A stretch of 64,000 bases of DNA from Cerioporus squamosus (taxonomy: Eukaryota > Basidiomycota > Agaricomycetes > Polyporales > Polyporaceae): positions 1 through 64,000 of the forward strand of contig JABYQS010000110.1 in the NCBI GenBank assembly GCA_022592435.1. Reading direction: 5' to 3'. The notes under the pieces were generated by a model. That model did no database searches. It saw only the letters and a program-made list of their open reading frames with translations, and was not told the DNA's origin. A program made the translations under genes and the position numbers. Position 1 is the stretch's first letter. Each line of letters begins with the position of its first letter. Below are positions 33,048-45,100 of this stretch, in pieces.

Positions 33048-35016
33048 TCAAAATCCCAGGATATCGTTAGCACTCTCGACAGCCCTCCGTTCACCCTCGT
33101 TGACGAAAGAGCTGTACTCGAAAGGCTCGAAACCCAGGATGCGTCTCCCATCGGCATGGATGATGTCATCGAGTCTTGCACGGCCAACGAAACGAGACTC
33201 GCCCTCGCCTCCCGGAAAATCCCTATCATGGAAGGAGCGCAGGCGTGAGCAATGACGGGAATGTCTGAACCGCTGAGCGAGACACGTACGGAGAAGGAAG
33301 GCCTTGGAGGAATGTATCCCGCTGATCGCGCAGATACGCCGCGCTATCAGCGCGTTAGTGCAATGTCAGGTACTTGCCCCGTAGAAGGTTGAGCGGCACA
33401 AGGGCAGAGAGAGACTTACTTGCGTTCCGTCAGAGGCACGGCGGGGATGTACAGCACCGAAGAGTCTTCCGTTCCATTGTGCTCCGCTTCCACCGCGTGA
33501 ACCACATCCGTGTGCCCTGAAACGCACCACGTCAGCCTTCCAACTTACGCACGAACTTCTCTAATGCAACTCACAGTACACCTGGTCGCCGGGCTCGACG
33601 CGTGGGATCGAGACAACGGTCTTGTCAACGCGGAGATGCGGGTGCGTGATGGGCGTGATCGCCTGCGTCTTCCCTGGCGTACTGCCCGGGAACGCGGGGT
33701 TGTCCAGGTCAAGCACCCATGCGTCTGCATCTAGCGGGATGTCGGCGGCACTCTTCACCCCGGAGGCAAGCTCTGGACGTAGACTGAAGAACGGGCGGAG
33801 GATGATGTATGCGGTCGCGAGCGACAGCATAGGCAAGACACGCAACGTGCCTTCTCCAGGACCAGTATGCGACAGCGCAGTCCATCCCTGCCATGGCCGG
33901 AAGATAGAGCACTGGTTCCTGCGGAAGGGCAAGACCATGTCAATTCAATGGCAGGATCCACAACGGCACGAGTGAAGCGTACGGTGCATTGTACAAGTCC
34001 TGGTTCGCATCGAGCCGCGGGGAGATATCAAACGAGTCGTGTCGCCGCCACGCATCGCCCCCCTCTAGTATGCGCCTCCAGACCGACCTGAACGCCGGGT
34101 CCTCCCAGCGCTCAATGCTCCCTCCGTCGATGTGCGGCCCGAGGGTGAACACGCTGGGGCCCGGGCCCCTGATGCGGAACCGGTCAAAGTACGACACCGG
34201 GGTGCGCACGCTGACGGGTGTGTCGGCCGCCGAGGTATGCCAGAGCGAGAGCAAGTACTTCTGCGTCGCGATCAGCGCAGGATGCGTGCGGGCGAGAAGT
34301 TGCGTCTTCGAGTTGTAGATCTCGTAGAAGACGATCTTCTCCGGGGGTGCGCCTGCAGAGTTGCTGTGAGTACCAGTGAAAGGCAAGCGAGCATGATCGA
34401 GTACGCTGCGTATACTCGCCTTTGACCTTGTCTGCGTTCGCGGCTACGTAGTCTCTGGCGGATTGCAACCAACCTAACGCTTCCTAGGAACAGCCATCAG
34501 CAACCGCCCGGGGATAAAGCCTGCTCCCAACCTCACCTCCTGCGGGACTCCGCCTTTGACGATGATGACCCCCGTCTTCTTCAACGTCCCCAACTGCTCC
34601 TCCGACAGTCCACGCTGGATGTCCTCATACGGCACCTGCATGACCATCTGCCCCGCGCCCATCTCTAGTCAGCTTAAGGACACACCCACGGTACCAGACG
34701 GCCCAGCACGCACCTCGTTCCCGCGCTGCGCGATCTCCTGCGTAGCCCCCTCTAGCTCCTTCAGCACGGCCCGCCAGCTATGTAGAATCGCGTCCTTGTC
34801 CACGCACATCTCCTTCTTCAGGTCCGCAAAGCGCGACGGCAACGGCGGCCCCTCGGTAATAAGGTTCTCGAAGAACTCCGCCACGGTGCCCTCTTTCTTC
34901 GTTGCGCGCCGCGCGTGTTTCTCGCTCCCGCTGCGTGCGAGCTGAGCATAAGTGCGAGCTGCATCGACGCGCGGGAGAAGGGGCCTGCGAGCAGTCAGAC
35001 TGGAGACTCGCAACAT
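33048..35016 (-). CDS. DUF1479 family protein (YbiU-like)
   Basis: DUF1479 proteins are related to iron/2-oxoglutarate dioxygenases, but the substrate is unknown. The start MLRVSSLTARRPLLPRV is Arg/Leu-rich with no acidic residues, as in a mitochondrial presequence. Next come FADLKKEMCVDKDAILHSW, VPYEDIQRGLSEEQL, VIIVKGGVP, PPEKIVFYEIYNSKTQLLAR, HPALIATQKYLLSLWH and SYFDRFRIRGPG. The metal-type motif is LGPHIDGGSIERWED (H-x-D), followed by IFRPWQGWTALSHTGPGEGT. The second His region, YWHTDVVHAVEAEHNG, is rebuilt across a GTGAGT intron. The last exons give AAYLRDQRDTFLQGLP and DFPGGEGESRFVGRARLDDI, ending ANDILGF. All expected motifs are present. Localisation is inferred. Confidence 0.88.
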
Positions 35017-35613
35017 GGCGGGAAGTCAGTAGGTTCGGTTACTGGACTCCGAGCTAGGTGGGAGAAGGAACAGGAGACAGGGAAGCACAAACCGATAGTA
35101 GAGTTATATACCTCGACGAAGCCACTCACCATCCATGGTTGCGTTCGCATGTCCTAGCGACCCCACCAGAGGCTGAACAGCTGACCATCGTTCCGCAAGG
35201 CTAGCTCTTGTAAGTTGTAGCAAGCGAGCTCACGCTACGCCGTCTCATCGCGAAAGACGTCGCTCTGCTCACAGGAACTCACAGGAAGTGGCTTCTAGCC
35301 TGTTTCTGGCCTGCATCCGAGACATCGTGGCAACTCGATGCCATATCACCGCGAAGCGCAGCAGAGGAAGATCTTGAGAGAGCGGAGAGGGTCGACCTGT
35401 GGTTCAACTTGCTTCCGAAATATATCCGATGTTAATCCGTGGCTATGTGGCGTAGGCGCCCTCACTTGCAATACACGTATTGTAGAAAGTACCTTTCGAC
35501 ACTACTACTTGGGATAGACCATCAGCGCAACGCGCAACATAGAAAGCAGGGAAAACTTACGGTAAAGGGTCTACAGCTACGAGAGTATTCAAGCTCAGAG
35601 TCCGCAAGGTTCG
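35017..35613. other. Intergenic, nothing recognised
   Basis: This lies between the DUF1479 start and the end of the next gene on the same strand. I see no gene; it should contain the DUF1479 promoter. Confidence 0.4.
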
Positions 35614-37340
35614 TCACCGATATTTCTTACTCTCCTCGTTGGCGCGTACAATCTCACTCTCGAACTGTATGCGTCCTGTGGCTTCCAGACGGCTGACAAG
35701 AACGCCACCGAGGCCCGTAGAGGGTGTCAGGACACCTCCAAGACGCGCCGACGCAGGAAGTGACGCGTCGTCAAGCGCAAGCCCGAGCGCGGCCTCCGAT
35801 ATCATCGCTGCAAAGAGGTACCGTACGCGTGGTATGAGTACTGAGGCACCTCATCAGGCTGGAGGGGCACTGGACTTACAAGCTGTCAGAAGGTACCCCG
35901 GATCGCCTTGACCGCGCATGACAGACTTCGCCCAGACGCCGGGCGAACTCGCGCACTCTGTATAGTTCGTGATGTTCATCCAACCTTTCTCCATTACCCT
36001 GTACAGCAGGATTAGCATGGAAGTAGCATGCAATACATCTCGCAACTCACTCATCCGAAGGGCCCTCGCCTGGCTTGGGCATGAACATCTTCATGAGCCA
36101 TCGTGCCTGGGAGGAGTGTCAGCAGGGTACGACTCGCGGAGCTGAGAGGCTTACAGGCGCGTAGTTGAACACGAGCAACAACCAGAGCTTCGCGAGCGTG
36201 CTGAATAAAACAGCCAGCAGCTTCGAGCTCCCGACGTTCATGTACTCGGCGTAACGGAACTGCGGGCCATACACGAGCGGCCGCAGCTCGGCCTCTTTCT
36301 CCTTCGCGTGGTCGACGCCGAAGAGCAGGTGCGCGTATGACGCCGTCAGCGCATTAACGCCAAACGTCCGCTGCACGACACTGCGGTTGGGTATCGCCAT
36401 GGGCCAAAAGGCACCGTACTGGGACGAGAAGGGCACCCGCACCGCGGCTGCGGGCGGTGGACTTGGGAGGCCTCGGGCTGCTCGGAATGTTTTCAGCTAG
36501 CTGTGCGCAACGCAAAAGACCCAAGAATGCGTACCTTGCGCGATGGCGTAGTCCCTCTGCGCCTCATAAAGCTTGAATCTGGGAACATTCTCGATGTCCG
36601 ACATCATGGTCGCAAGCGTGCCACCGGATATACCACCCTTGAGGGAGTAGAATGTCTGCGAGAGGCCGAGCTGCGCGTCTGGGCCGAGGGCATTCTTGAG
36701 GGTCCTGTTGGACAGGAAGACCAGGAGGTCTGCGGGGACGGAGTCGAATCCACATGCGGGGATGATGATTGCGCCAGTCTTGGTGCTCATGAAGTCGTAG
36801 CTGCGCATATATGCGTCCGACGATGCTCAGGGATCTGGTATGGTCAAGAAGACACCGCATACACTCACCCCTCAATGATCTTCTTCATGAAATGGGGCTC
36901 TCCTGCGAGGTCCACATAACGCCTCCCATGCTCCGCGCAGGCTCTTCACGGCCAAGCTCCAGACGATGATGAACACGCAGAAGACACTGTATGCTCACCT
37001 GACAACGTTCGTTCCCCAGAGCCAGTACGGGCCCACCACGTTTATGACCACCTTCGTGTCCTTCACCGCGGCCTCGACATCCTCGTACCTGTTGACGTCA
37101 AGCTGCACAAGCTTGACGCTGTCGTCTATGCCAAGAGACTTCTTCAGCTCTTCTCCCTTTGCCTTGTTGCGTATGCCAATGGCAAATGTGAATGAAGCGC
37201 GTTGTGGGTGGTTGTAAAGGTAGCGGGTAATGAGGCGGCCAGTGAAACCTGCGCCAAGCGACTGGATGAGATCATAACTCGCGTCTGCGAGGCCGAGGCA
37301 ACTGACCTGTCGCGCCCAGCACGAGAATATCACTGGGCAT
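35614..37340 (-). CDS. Saccharopine dehydrogenase-like oxidoreductase, copy 1
   Basis: Exon 1 is MPSDILVLGAT; joined to the next exon it gives the Rossmann dinucleotide motif GATGFTGRLITRYL. Further blocks are FAIGIRNKAKGEELKKSLG, VKLVQLDVNRYEDVEAAV, VVINVVGPYWLWGTNVVR, YVDLAGEPHFMKKII, GAIIIPACGFDSVPADLLVF, GLSQTFYSLKGGISGGTLAT and FSSQYGAFWPMAIP. A hydrophobic segment (LLAVLFSTLAKLWLLLVF) follows, then MFMPKPGEGPSDE and SVMRGQGDPGYLLTA. The end is RIQFESEIVRANEESKKYR. This is the family of saccharopine-dehydrogenase-like reductases and trans-acting enoyl reductases, whose fungal substrate is unknown. It is a tandem paralogue of the next gene, with the same intron pattern at the start. Confidence 0.87.
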
Positions 37341-38008
37341 TGTGCTTCGCGTCGTTCAGGCTCGTTCAGGCGTTGTTCAAGAGACACGAGAGGTGAGAGT
37401 TAGAGTGAAGCTGCGAAGTGCTGCTGGCCACGCGCGCGCATACATGCAGTGCGCACTGTTCCTGGACTGTTCCATGACGTACGCCGTTTCTTCGGGACTG
37501 CCGCCCGAGTCTGTAGAGGGAGGCGTTATTTTCCTGCCGCGATTGTCTTGTTGCTCAACACGAACCCCGAAGACGCGAACGATATAAGGAGTCGACAGCA
37601 CATGTCGTATGCTGGCTATTCTGCGGGGTCGAGGGGTGGCTTGTCTCAAGTTAGAGAAGGGAGATCGAGAGACGAGACAGCGGGAATGTATGGGACGGTG
37701 GCCATGGTGGTGGTACATATCGAAGAACAAAATGCGCGTTGCGCGCTGCACTTATGTACTCAGGCTTCTTTGCACCTGACTCCAGCGGTATCAACATCTG
37801 ACTAGCCCGCTGCCGTGACCGGGTCACACCGCTCACTCACCCGTGCATCGTGAGGGCGGATGTAACCCAAGCACGAACGATACTGTGATAGTAAAGCTAA
37901 GAGGTATCCCAAGCAGCAGTGCTGGACATCGGTGTATTCACCAAGCACGATATATCCTGCATGGGCATGACCGTAACTTACCTGCAGTATATATGTGCGA
38001 GCATCTCC
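37341..38008. other. Intergenic between tandem paralogues
   Basis: No gene is supported. The stretch separates the two oxidoreductase copies. Confidence 0.4.
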
Positions 38009-39806
38009 TCACCGGTCCTTCCTGCTCTCCTCATCATCTCGCACGATCTCACTCTCGAAGTGTATGCGCCCGGTCCCCTCCAAGCGGCGAATCAGCGCAT
38101 CCCCGAGTGCAGTAGCAGGGGTGAGCACACCGCCCAGACGAGCGGTGACAGGAAGAGATGCGTCGTCCAGCGCCAATGCCAGTGCGCTCTCGGATATCAT
38201 CCCTGATATTAGCAGAAGTGAATTCCGTGAATGGATATGAGCTAAGTAGGGTGGTAACGACGGAATACACGCACAAGCTGTGAGGAGGTGCCCAGGATCG
38301 CCCTTAAGTTGCATCACGGACTTCGCATATACGCCCGATGAGCCGCAGACGCGGTGTAGTTCGTGACCTTCCCCCACCCCTTCTCCATTTCTCTGAAAGA
38401 ATCATGAGCTTCGTCCACAACGAAAGATGAACGGACTCACTCATCTGACGGACCCTTTCCAGGCTTCGGCATGAACAGCTTCACAAACCGTCTCGCCTGC
38501 GACCACGCCCACGGCATGTCAGCCGCGGCAACGATAAGCAAACGTGCAGTTTGAGCACTCACCACCCGCGACCGGAACAGCACCTTCATGAAGAACGCGA
38601 ACAGCGCGCTGAACACAGCCGCACCAATCCAAGTCCGCCCTATCAACAAATATTCCGTATAGCGGAACTGCGGCCCATAAGTCTGTGCGCGTACGGCCTT
38701 CTCCTCGTAGGTGGCACCAAGGAGCAGGTGTGTGTACGACGACGCCAGCGCGTTCAGCCCGAAAGTGCGCTGCACAATCCCGCGGCCGACCTTATCCCCC
38801 AACCAATACCCGCCATACTGAGACGAGAAAGGCATCCGTGCTGCGAGCGCAGGCTCTGGGCTGGGATGACCGCGAACTGTGTCGTGAGTACTGCGTCAAC
38901 GAACGCGCATCTGCATCAACTCGGCTCAGGTCGTATAGCAAGACGAACCTTGGCTGATGGCATAATCGGCACGACAGCGCTCGTATGTACGCCGGGGGAC
39001 CTGCTCCATGTCGCACAACAGCGTGCTGATACTTCCGCCTGAGACACCTCCCTGGATACGGTAGAACGTCTGCGAGAGGCCCAATTCCGCGTCGGCACCC
39101 AGCGCATTCTTTAGGGTCCGGTTCGCGAGGAAGACGAGGATGTCCGGAGCGATGCAGTTGAATCCGCAAGTGGGGACGATAATGGCGCCCGTCTTCGACG
39201 CCAAATAGTCGTACCTGGGGGCATGCCGGCGTACACATTGGAATATGAATATGAACCCATCGCCAACGCCGCACGAGATGACTACTGTGCTCACCGTATG
39301 ATCATCTCCTTCACAAAATGGAGCTCGCCCGCGAGGTCGACGTACCGCTTGCCATGCACTGCACAAGCCCTGCGGTGATCGAGATTATCAAGTTCATACG
39401 CGAAGTGACCGGAACCAACCCACGCGCGGCGGCCGGGGAGTAGCTATGCACGAGCTGAACACTCACCTCACGACATTGTCGCCCCAGAGCCAGTACGGAC
39501 CCACCGTGTTGATGACCACGCGCACCTCCCGCACGGCGGCCTCGACGCTCGCGTAGTCTGCCACGTCGACTTGCACCACCACGACGGTGTCATCTAAGCC
39601 CAGCGACTTCTTGAGGTCTTCTCCTTTGGACTTTGAGCGCACCCCTAGGGCGAACGTGTACGAAGAGCGCTGTGGGTGGTTGTGCAGGTATCGCGTGATG
39701 AGACGACCAGTGAAACCTGGGTAATATGTCAGCGTGTGCGGGAAGCCATGAGGGCACAGCACTGTGGCCACTCACCTGTCGCGCCCAGCACCAGTATGTC
39801 CACCAT
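38009..39806 (-). CDS. Saccharopine dehydrogenase-like oxidoreductase, copy 2
   Basis: The start MVDILVLGAT and the split GATGFTG motif are as in copy 1, with the intron at the same place. Blocks match copy 1 in order: FALGVRSKSKGEDLKKSLGL, VVVVQVDVADYASVEAAV, VVINTVGPYWLWGDNVVR, GAIIVPTCGFNCIAPDILVF, GLSQTFYRIQGGVSGGSIST, FSSQYGGYWLGDKVGRG, YGPQFRYTEYLLIG, MPKPGKGPSDE, SVMQLKGDPGHLLTA and RIHFESEIVRDDEESRKDR. The hydrophobic segment near the middle is also kept, so membrane association is possible. It arose by tandem duplication in the same orientation; divergence is moderate, so the event is not recent. Confidence 0.87.
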
Positions 39807-40467
39807 CCCAAGGAAAGGTGTAGTGAGCAGCAGAAGAGTGTATGGGAAGGTACGTAACGTCTGTTCGCAGGTCGTGACGTATATATAGGCACTAGGAAAC
39901 CGCGTGCATGATGCGTTCAATCGGCATGTCCTCGTTGTCGAGATTTGTCAGATTTCTTAACATTTCGGAGACAATGAGGGTGGGAAGAACACAAGTGATA
40001 CATATGAGAGTGATGAGCGTTGTTGAGTTGCGGTGAAAGGCGAAGCGCGGGAGGTGAAGAGACTTCACCGGTGCACCTTGGACAGACTCCGAAGGAGTGG
40101 AGGCCAGCGCTACCAAGGACTTAGATGCTCAACTAAGGGCGGAGAAGAGCAACCAACATGGTATTCATAGTATGGTGAAGACGCAAGGGAAAGTTACCCC
40201 AAGAGACTGGCGTTTGACAGTCACAACTCTGAGCGGAGGTACGCGACCATGGTAACATTCACCGGGCGGACGGAGGTGTGTGTCTAGGACGGCGTAAGCG
40301 TCGACGACGGGAGTGGTCTGGTTACCGTTCACATCGGCACGTACCTGTTCTCCTGCCTGTGTACGGTTGTCACGGCAGAGATACGACGCGGATGTCCACG
40401 GGATAATCGAAGTAGAGCAGAAGTCCAGAGCAAAAGATGGTAATACATAGCAGACATACACCATCCC
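39807..40467. other. Intergenic, nothing recognised
   Basis: This lies between the second oxidoreductase start and the CWC15 stop. I see no supportable gene. Confidence 0.4.
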
Positions 40468-41510
40468 TCACTGATGAACAGAAATATAGTGAGTTGGATA
40501 TAGCTGGGTAGCAGGATTGTAGAAGCGACATACCTTGATGAACTTAGACATGAATTTCCTACCAAAACATGAGCAACCTTCACAGTGAGAAAGCAGGTAC
40601 ACACGTACTTGTGAAACTCTGTCCTCAGCAGATCGTTGACAAACTGGGGCTCCTTGCCCTTGTCTCGCGAGCTCATCGCCTGGTTCTTGAAGATGAGGTC
40701 TGACAGAGCGCGCACCAGGTCCCAGATGAGCGTCCTCTCAGACGTATAGATGAGTAGGAAGCGCACCGTCATCCCACCGCCTCTTCACCGCAAACGTCCC
40801 TGGCTTCGTCGTGTTGACACCGTTCGGCGTTTGGCCGAGCGCCGCTGCAAGGTTCAGCAACGGGTTCGCTGTCGCGATTTCCGCCTCCCGCTCCGCTTGT
40901 GATACCTCGGACTGTTCTCGCTCCTGCCGCTCCTTCTCCTCTGCGCGCTCCCGCTTGATCTTCTCAAGTTCGCGCAAAAGCTCAGCCGTGTCATCCTCGT
41001 CGTCCTCGTCATCCTCGTCATCTTCGTCCTCGTCCCTGTAACACCCATGGAAGGGTGAGTTATAGGGATAAGTGGGAGGAAGGGTTCACGCACTCGTCCT
41101 TGTCCTCCTCGTCGTCATCATCCTTATCCAGCTCCAACGCGTCCGCAAGCAACTTCCTCCGCTTATTTGACTCCTCGTCTTGCCCCTCATTCACCGTCGT
41201 GCCGTTCTCCACCGCCAGCGCAGGCTTCCCCTCTGCCTTGCGTTTCTTCTCGCGCGCCTCCGCCTCTGCTGCAAGGAGTTCCGCCCTCAGGTCACGTTTA
41301 GCCACCTCCGCGGTTGAGGTCTGCCCAGGTTGCCTACGTTGCGCGCATTCCAGGTCAGAGGACGGCTGGTGACTTGGCCATGGTACGGTCTACCCACCGG
41401 AATTTCAGCTTCGTGTGGGCCGCCATATCTCGCACGGAGAACTGGCGGGAACCACCCTTCACGTCCTTCGCCTGCGCGGGGTCCCATGTCGGCCTGTGCG
41501 CTGTAGACAT
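40468..41510 (-). CDS. CWC15: Pre-mRNA-splicing factor CWC15
   Basis: CWC15 is a component of the NineTeen-related part of the activated spliceosome. The start MSTAHRPTWDPAQAKDVKGG is diagnostic, followed by SRQFSVRDMAAHTKLKFR. The middle is charged: a basic helix (LRAELLAAEAEAREKKRKAE), an acidic run (DKDDDDEEDKDE, then repeated DEDD), and a coiled-coil-like stretch (LRELEKIKRERAEEKERQER). The conserved C-terminus is NPLLNLAAALG, FAVKRRWDDD, LIFKNQAM and VNDLLRTEFHKKFMSKFIK. FMSKFIK lies on a 25-nt microexon. The final intron (63 nt, GTATGT...CATCAG) ends immediately before TGA, so the last exon starts with the stop codon. If that intron is retained, 21 codons are added in frame before the same stop. 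Confidence 0.92.
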
Positions 41511-41597
41511 CGCTAGACTTCTTTGCGAGCACGAGTGAGAATGGAGGACTCGGAGGCAGGAGGAGGCAGAGGATCAAGCTTCCAGGTGCCACAGATG

Positions 41598-42164
41598 TAG
41601 GGTGCGGGCAAATTGGTCTGGAGGTCTGCTTGACCGGTAATTCACACGGGATCCCCGACAAGGCCAGATTTACCGAGGTAAATGACGGTTTATTAGCCGG
41701 GCGCTTATCTGCTTAACTGAGCCGACTTTCGGCTGCTCCTGGTCGCGAAACATCTGTAGAACGGCCTAAAATTAGTGAGAGAGGTCCTCGATGTTGTTGG
41801 GGAATGCTCAGCCAGAGTTGAGCAACCGTAGTGGTGGATGGATGGGGATGCCGTCTGAGAATTGTCTGAGATACATATTGGCGCCCATGCAGCCCGCCCG
41901 AGACCTTACGACGACATATATTGGCATCTCTGCCACCTTGTAATGCCAAAATTTTGGGGAGACTGCACGGACATTGGCTACAATGCGACACCGCCGGACG
42001 AGAGAGAGGATTGGGTAGTCATCCTGACCGTGACTTTGGTTAGTCTAATTTACCCTGATTAACATGGGCTTTTCGGCCCTTCTGAGATTGACAGGTAATT
42101 TACGGTAAATTACCCCTGTTCATTAGCACGGGGCTAATTAGCATTCCAAAATGCCCGCACCCTA
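41598..42164. mobile_element. 567-bp nonautonomous hAT-type element
   Basis: Terminal inverted repeats TAGGGTGCGGGCAAATT (left) and TAGGGTGCGGGCATTTT (right, inverted) are flanked by a perfect 8-bp target duplication, CACAGATG, at 41590-41597 and 42165-42172. Eight-base duplications and a TAGGG-type end are typical of hAT. The interior is AT-richer, carries no coding frame for a transposase, and has the near-palindrome GGTAATTTACGGTAAATTAC near 42094. It begins 88 bp upstream of the CWC15 start codon. Confidence 0.85.
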
Positions 42165-42172
42165 CACAGATG

Positions 42173-45100
42173 CGAGTTCGAGTGTTTGGCGCTGGAATGG
42201 GCAGGCGCCTATGACCCACGTGGCAGATATTGATTAGCGCTCGCATGCGCAACCGCACCAAGCGCTACCGTGACCTTGCAAGGTCACCAAGCGTTGCTCA
42301 GGCTACGGGTTGGCACCGGCCACCACTTACCAGTCGTTCGCTCCTAAATCTTGCAGCAAGAACATGTTCAGTACTTTCCAAAGTACTAAGATGAAGTCAC
42401 CTGGCAATATCTCCGTCAGTTGTGATCAACGGTGGGTAACAGCAGTCAGGATTCCAACGCCTAGGAAAATCGTTGAAGAATCGTGCTCATTCGATTTGAC
42501 CAAGAAAGTCAATACCGCGGCATACAGAGGGTGAGTGCTTCTCTCAGAATCGTGCAGGAAGCCCATTCAATATAACTCTTTCAGTCGATGGAGACAGTCA
42601 CCATAGAGCACTTGTCTGCTACCGGCGCTAGGAGCCTCTCAAAATGCAATGCATTGCACTTTCTCCCGACTGACACCAAGCGAACAGATATCGATACAGC
42701 TCACGCTGTACGTCATCCAAAAGCACAGTATCCGGCCAAGCAGTCCGAAGCGGACCGGGATCGTCGAAGGGCGGAAGACTAGCCCCAATCGGAGAAATCG
42801 CGATCATCCTACTCAACGCTGCACCGCTTTTGTCTACCGACTTTCCGCAATCCGAGTCCGCTCTCGCAGGAGATAACCATGGCGGTGAAACGGACGTACC
42901 CGAGGCAAGAGCTGAGCCAGCCAGGCACGACTCGCTTGGTCGGCGGTCCTTTGAGAGCGCCCATCACTCGTCTCCCCACTGCGACGCCATACCATCCGAC
43001 CTGGCCGGGACGGTTTCACACATTCTACCCCTATACTTCAAGGAGACGTGCGGGAAGTCTCAGGACTCGTGTCTCATACGCCTCGGAGCGCTGCAGCTGT
43101 TCGCGAAGGCATTTCTAATCTGACTTCTTTGGTTGTGTCGGGGAGCATCGCGAAACGGACCAGACGGGCTCACCAGAGAACGGGTTTGGGAAACCGGAGC
43201 ATTGTGCGTAACCCCGACTATACTCCAGTTCGTTGTTGTGACATCCATCTAGTAGCGTCCCAGAATGGCTGCCATCAAGGTTTGTGGCCAGAGTTGCGCC
43301 AAGTGGCCTGCCAAACAAGGCGCGACTTTCCAGGTAAGCTTCGCGTACTGATGTTCATCACGACAATGAAGCCCCGTCAGAACGTTAACGGCGATCATTC
43401 ATTGCTCATAACACGCCTGGGTCCCGCGTACCTCAATTTTACATCGCAGAAGCACCACGCCAGCACATGATGCCGAGGAAGCATCGCGGTACCCCCGACG
43501 CCATGCCGACCAGAAGCTAGAGCAGCACGCTACTGAACTCTTCTTGTTTTCAACGTTCAACCCGTCAACGGTCAACGTAAGACCTTGCGATATGTCGGCA
43601 CCCCGCACCTTCGTCCGCACACTCGGATTCGAAGCCTCGTCGGCGAATGTGGCGATCCACTTTTGCGGAACAAGAGCCGTTCACATGGTCGTCTCGGCCC
43701 TTCGTCATAGCACCACTTGTACGTACCTGTACGTACCTCCTCTTGAGCTCGATCTGTCGCGCTGCCGTCTCTTGCCCAACAGCGATCGTGTCACACGGTT
43801 CGGTTGCAATCTTGATGGTCAGAACTGCCCAAAGCATACTTCGACGTGCTATTGATGCGAACTCTCTCTCTCCTGACATGCCTGCACTGCCCAGCGTGCG
43901 AACCATGGCTTCTTCGCTTCAGGTGGGGAGAAGGACCAGCAGTCCTTCTTCGCTACCGACTGCACATGGCAGGTGAGGATTGGCGCATGCTTCATTGACC
44001 GACGCTGTGCTCATTCACATGCACAGCTCATAGTGGGCCCTCGTTGACAGTATGCGGTCATGCCTGTGAACGGCGCACCGTCTTTCATCGTACAGCCGCG
44101 TTTTCTTCACGTCGGAGCTACCATTTGTGCTGCGCAGAACGCGGAATGCACCGAATCAGCATCACCAATTCTCTGTCGCCCCGTGGGTCGCATCGTGATC
44201 ATCCCGTACTCGTGAAGAGGTCAGACCTTCTGGCCCATTCATCGCGCGTTCTGATGTGTGGGGACACGGCGGGAATATCACCAGCAGTCGTAAGATGGCT
44301 CGGTGCCCCTCGCTACGGTCGTGGACACCCAACAAGGCGCAGATGCATAAGCTTCTCCCTTTGTTACGAATCACCTCACGTGCGGCTCTGAACATATCTC
44401 CATTTCTAGGCGCACGCCATACCATCCTGACGCTTCTTCTCCCAATGGCGACTACAAGGGCGACTTTCGAGCACGCGGCGGGTCCGTCCCCGCCCACAAA
44501 TAGCTTAAATCCTGTGCGGTGAGGATGCCATCCGGGTATCCCTTCCAGCGCTCCTGTCGACGCTTCCTGTCATCGTTCGGTGCATGGGTGCACTCAGTCC
44601 TCCGTCCCAGTGCGGTAAGGAAGGGCACCCAGACATCGCATCGGCTCCTACGACAGCTGCCGGCGGACGTGGTCGTTCGGCAAAACTCTAGTACCCCGCT
44701 TTCATCTCAGGTTGGACGACACCCGGTATGCAGCAGGACATGCTATGCGGGCTTCGTCCGTATCTTGCGCCATTCAGGCTTCTGCTCAACCTTCCAGTCC
44801 GCGGCTTTCCGACTTCCACTAGTACGGCGTGGATTCCCATCGATCGCTCTGATAACGGACGCGGTGTGGGAACCTGGCTCCCGTTCATGCATCTTTGAGC
44901 GGGGGTATGGACTGCAGTACGCTGTTCTGAGCACGCCTCGGTGTCGGCGGGAAGGCGCGAAGTTGGATGACAATGTCCGGTCTCTTTACCACTGCTATAC
45001 ACGTCTCACAGCCGTCAGCGGTGCTCCCGGTGCCACTACAAGGTCGCTATGCTGTGAGTACATGGCACTTGCCAAGCTGGTACGTCCTGAGCCTCTGTGG

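Noticed and set aside
41660..42140. TTTACC/GGTAAA palindromes as an origin of replication
   Set aside because: They lie within a bounded hAT-type element with target duplications, which explains them better.
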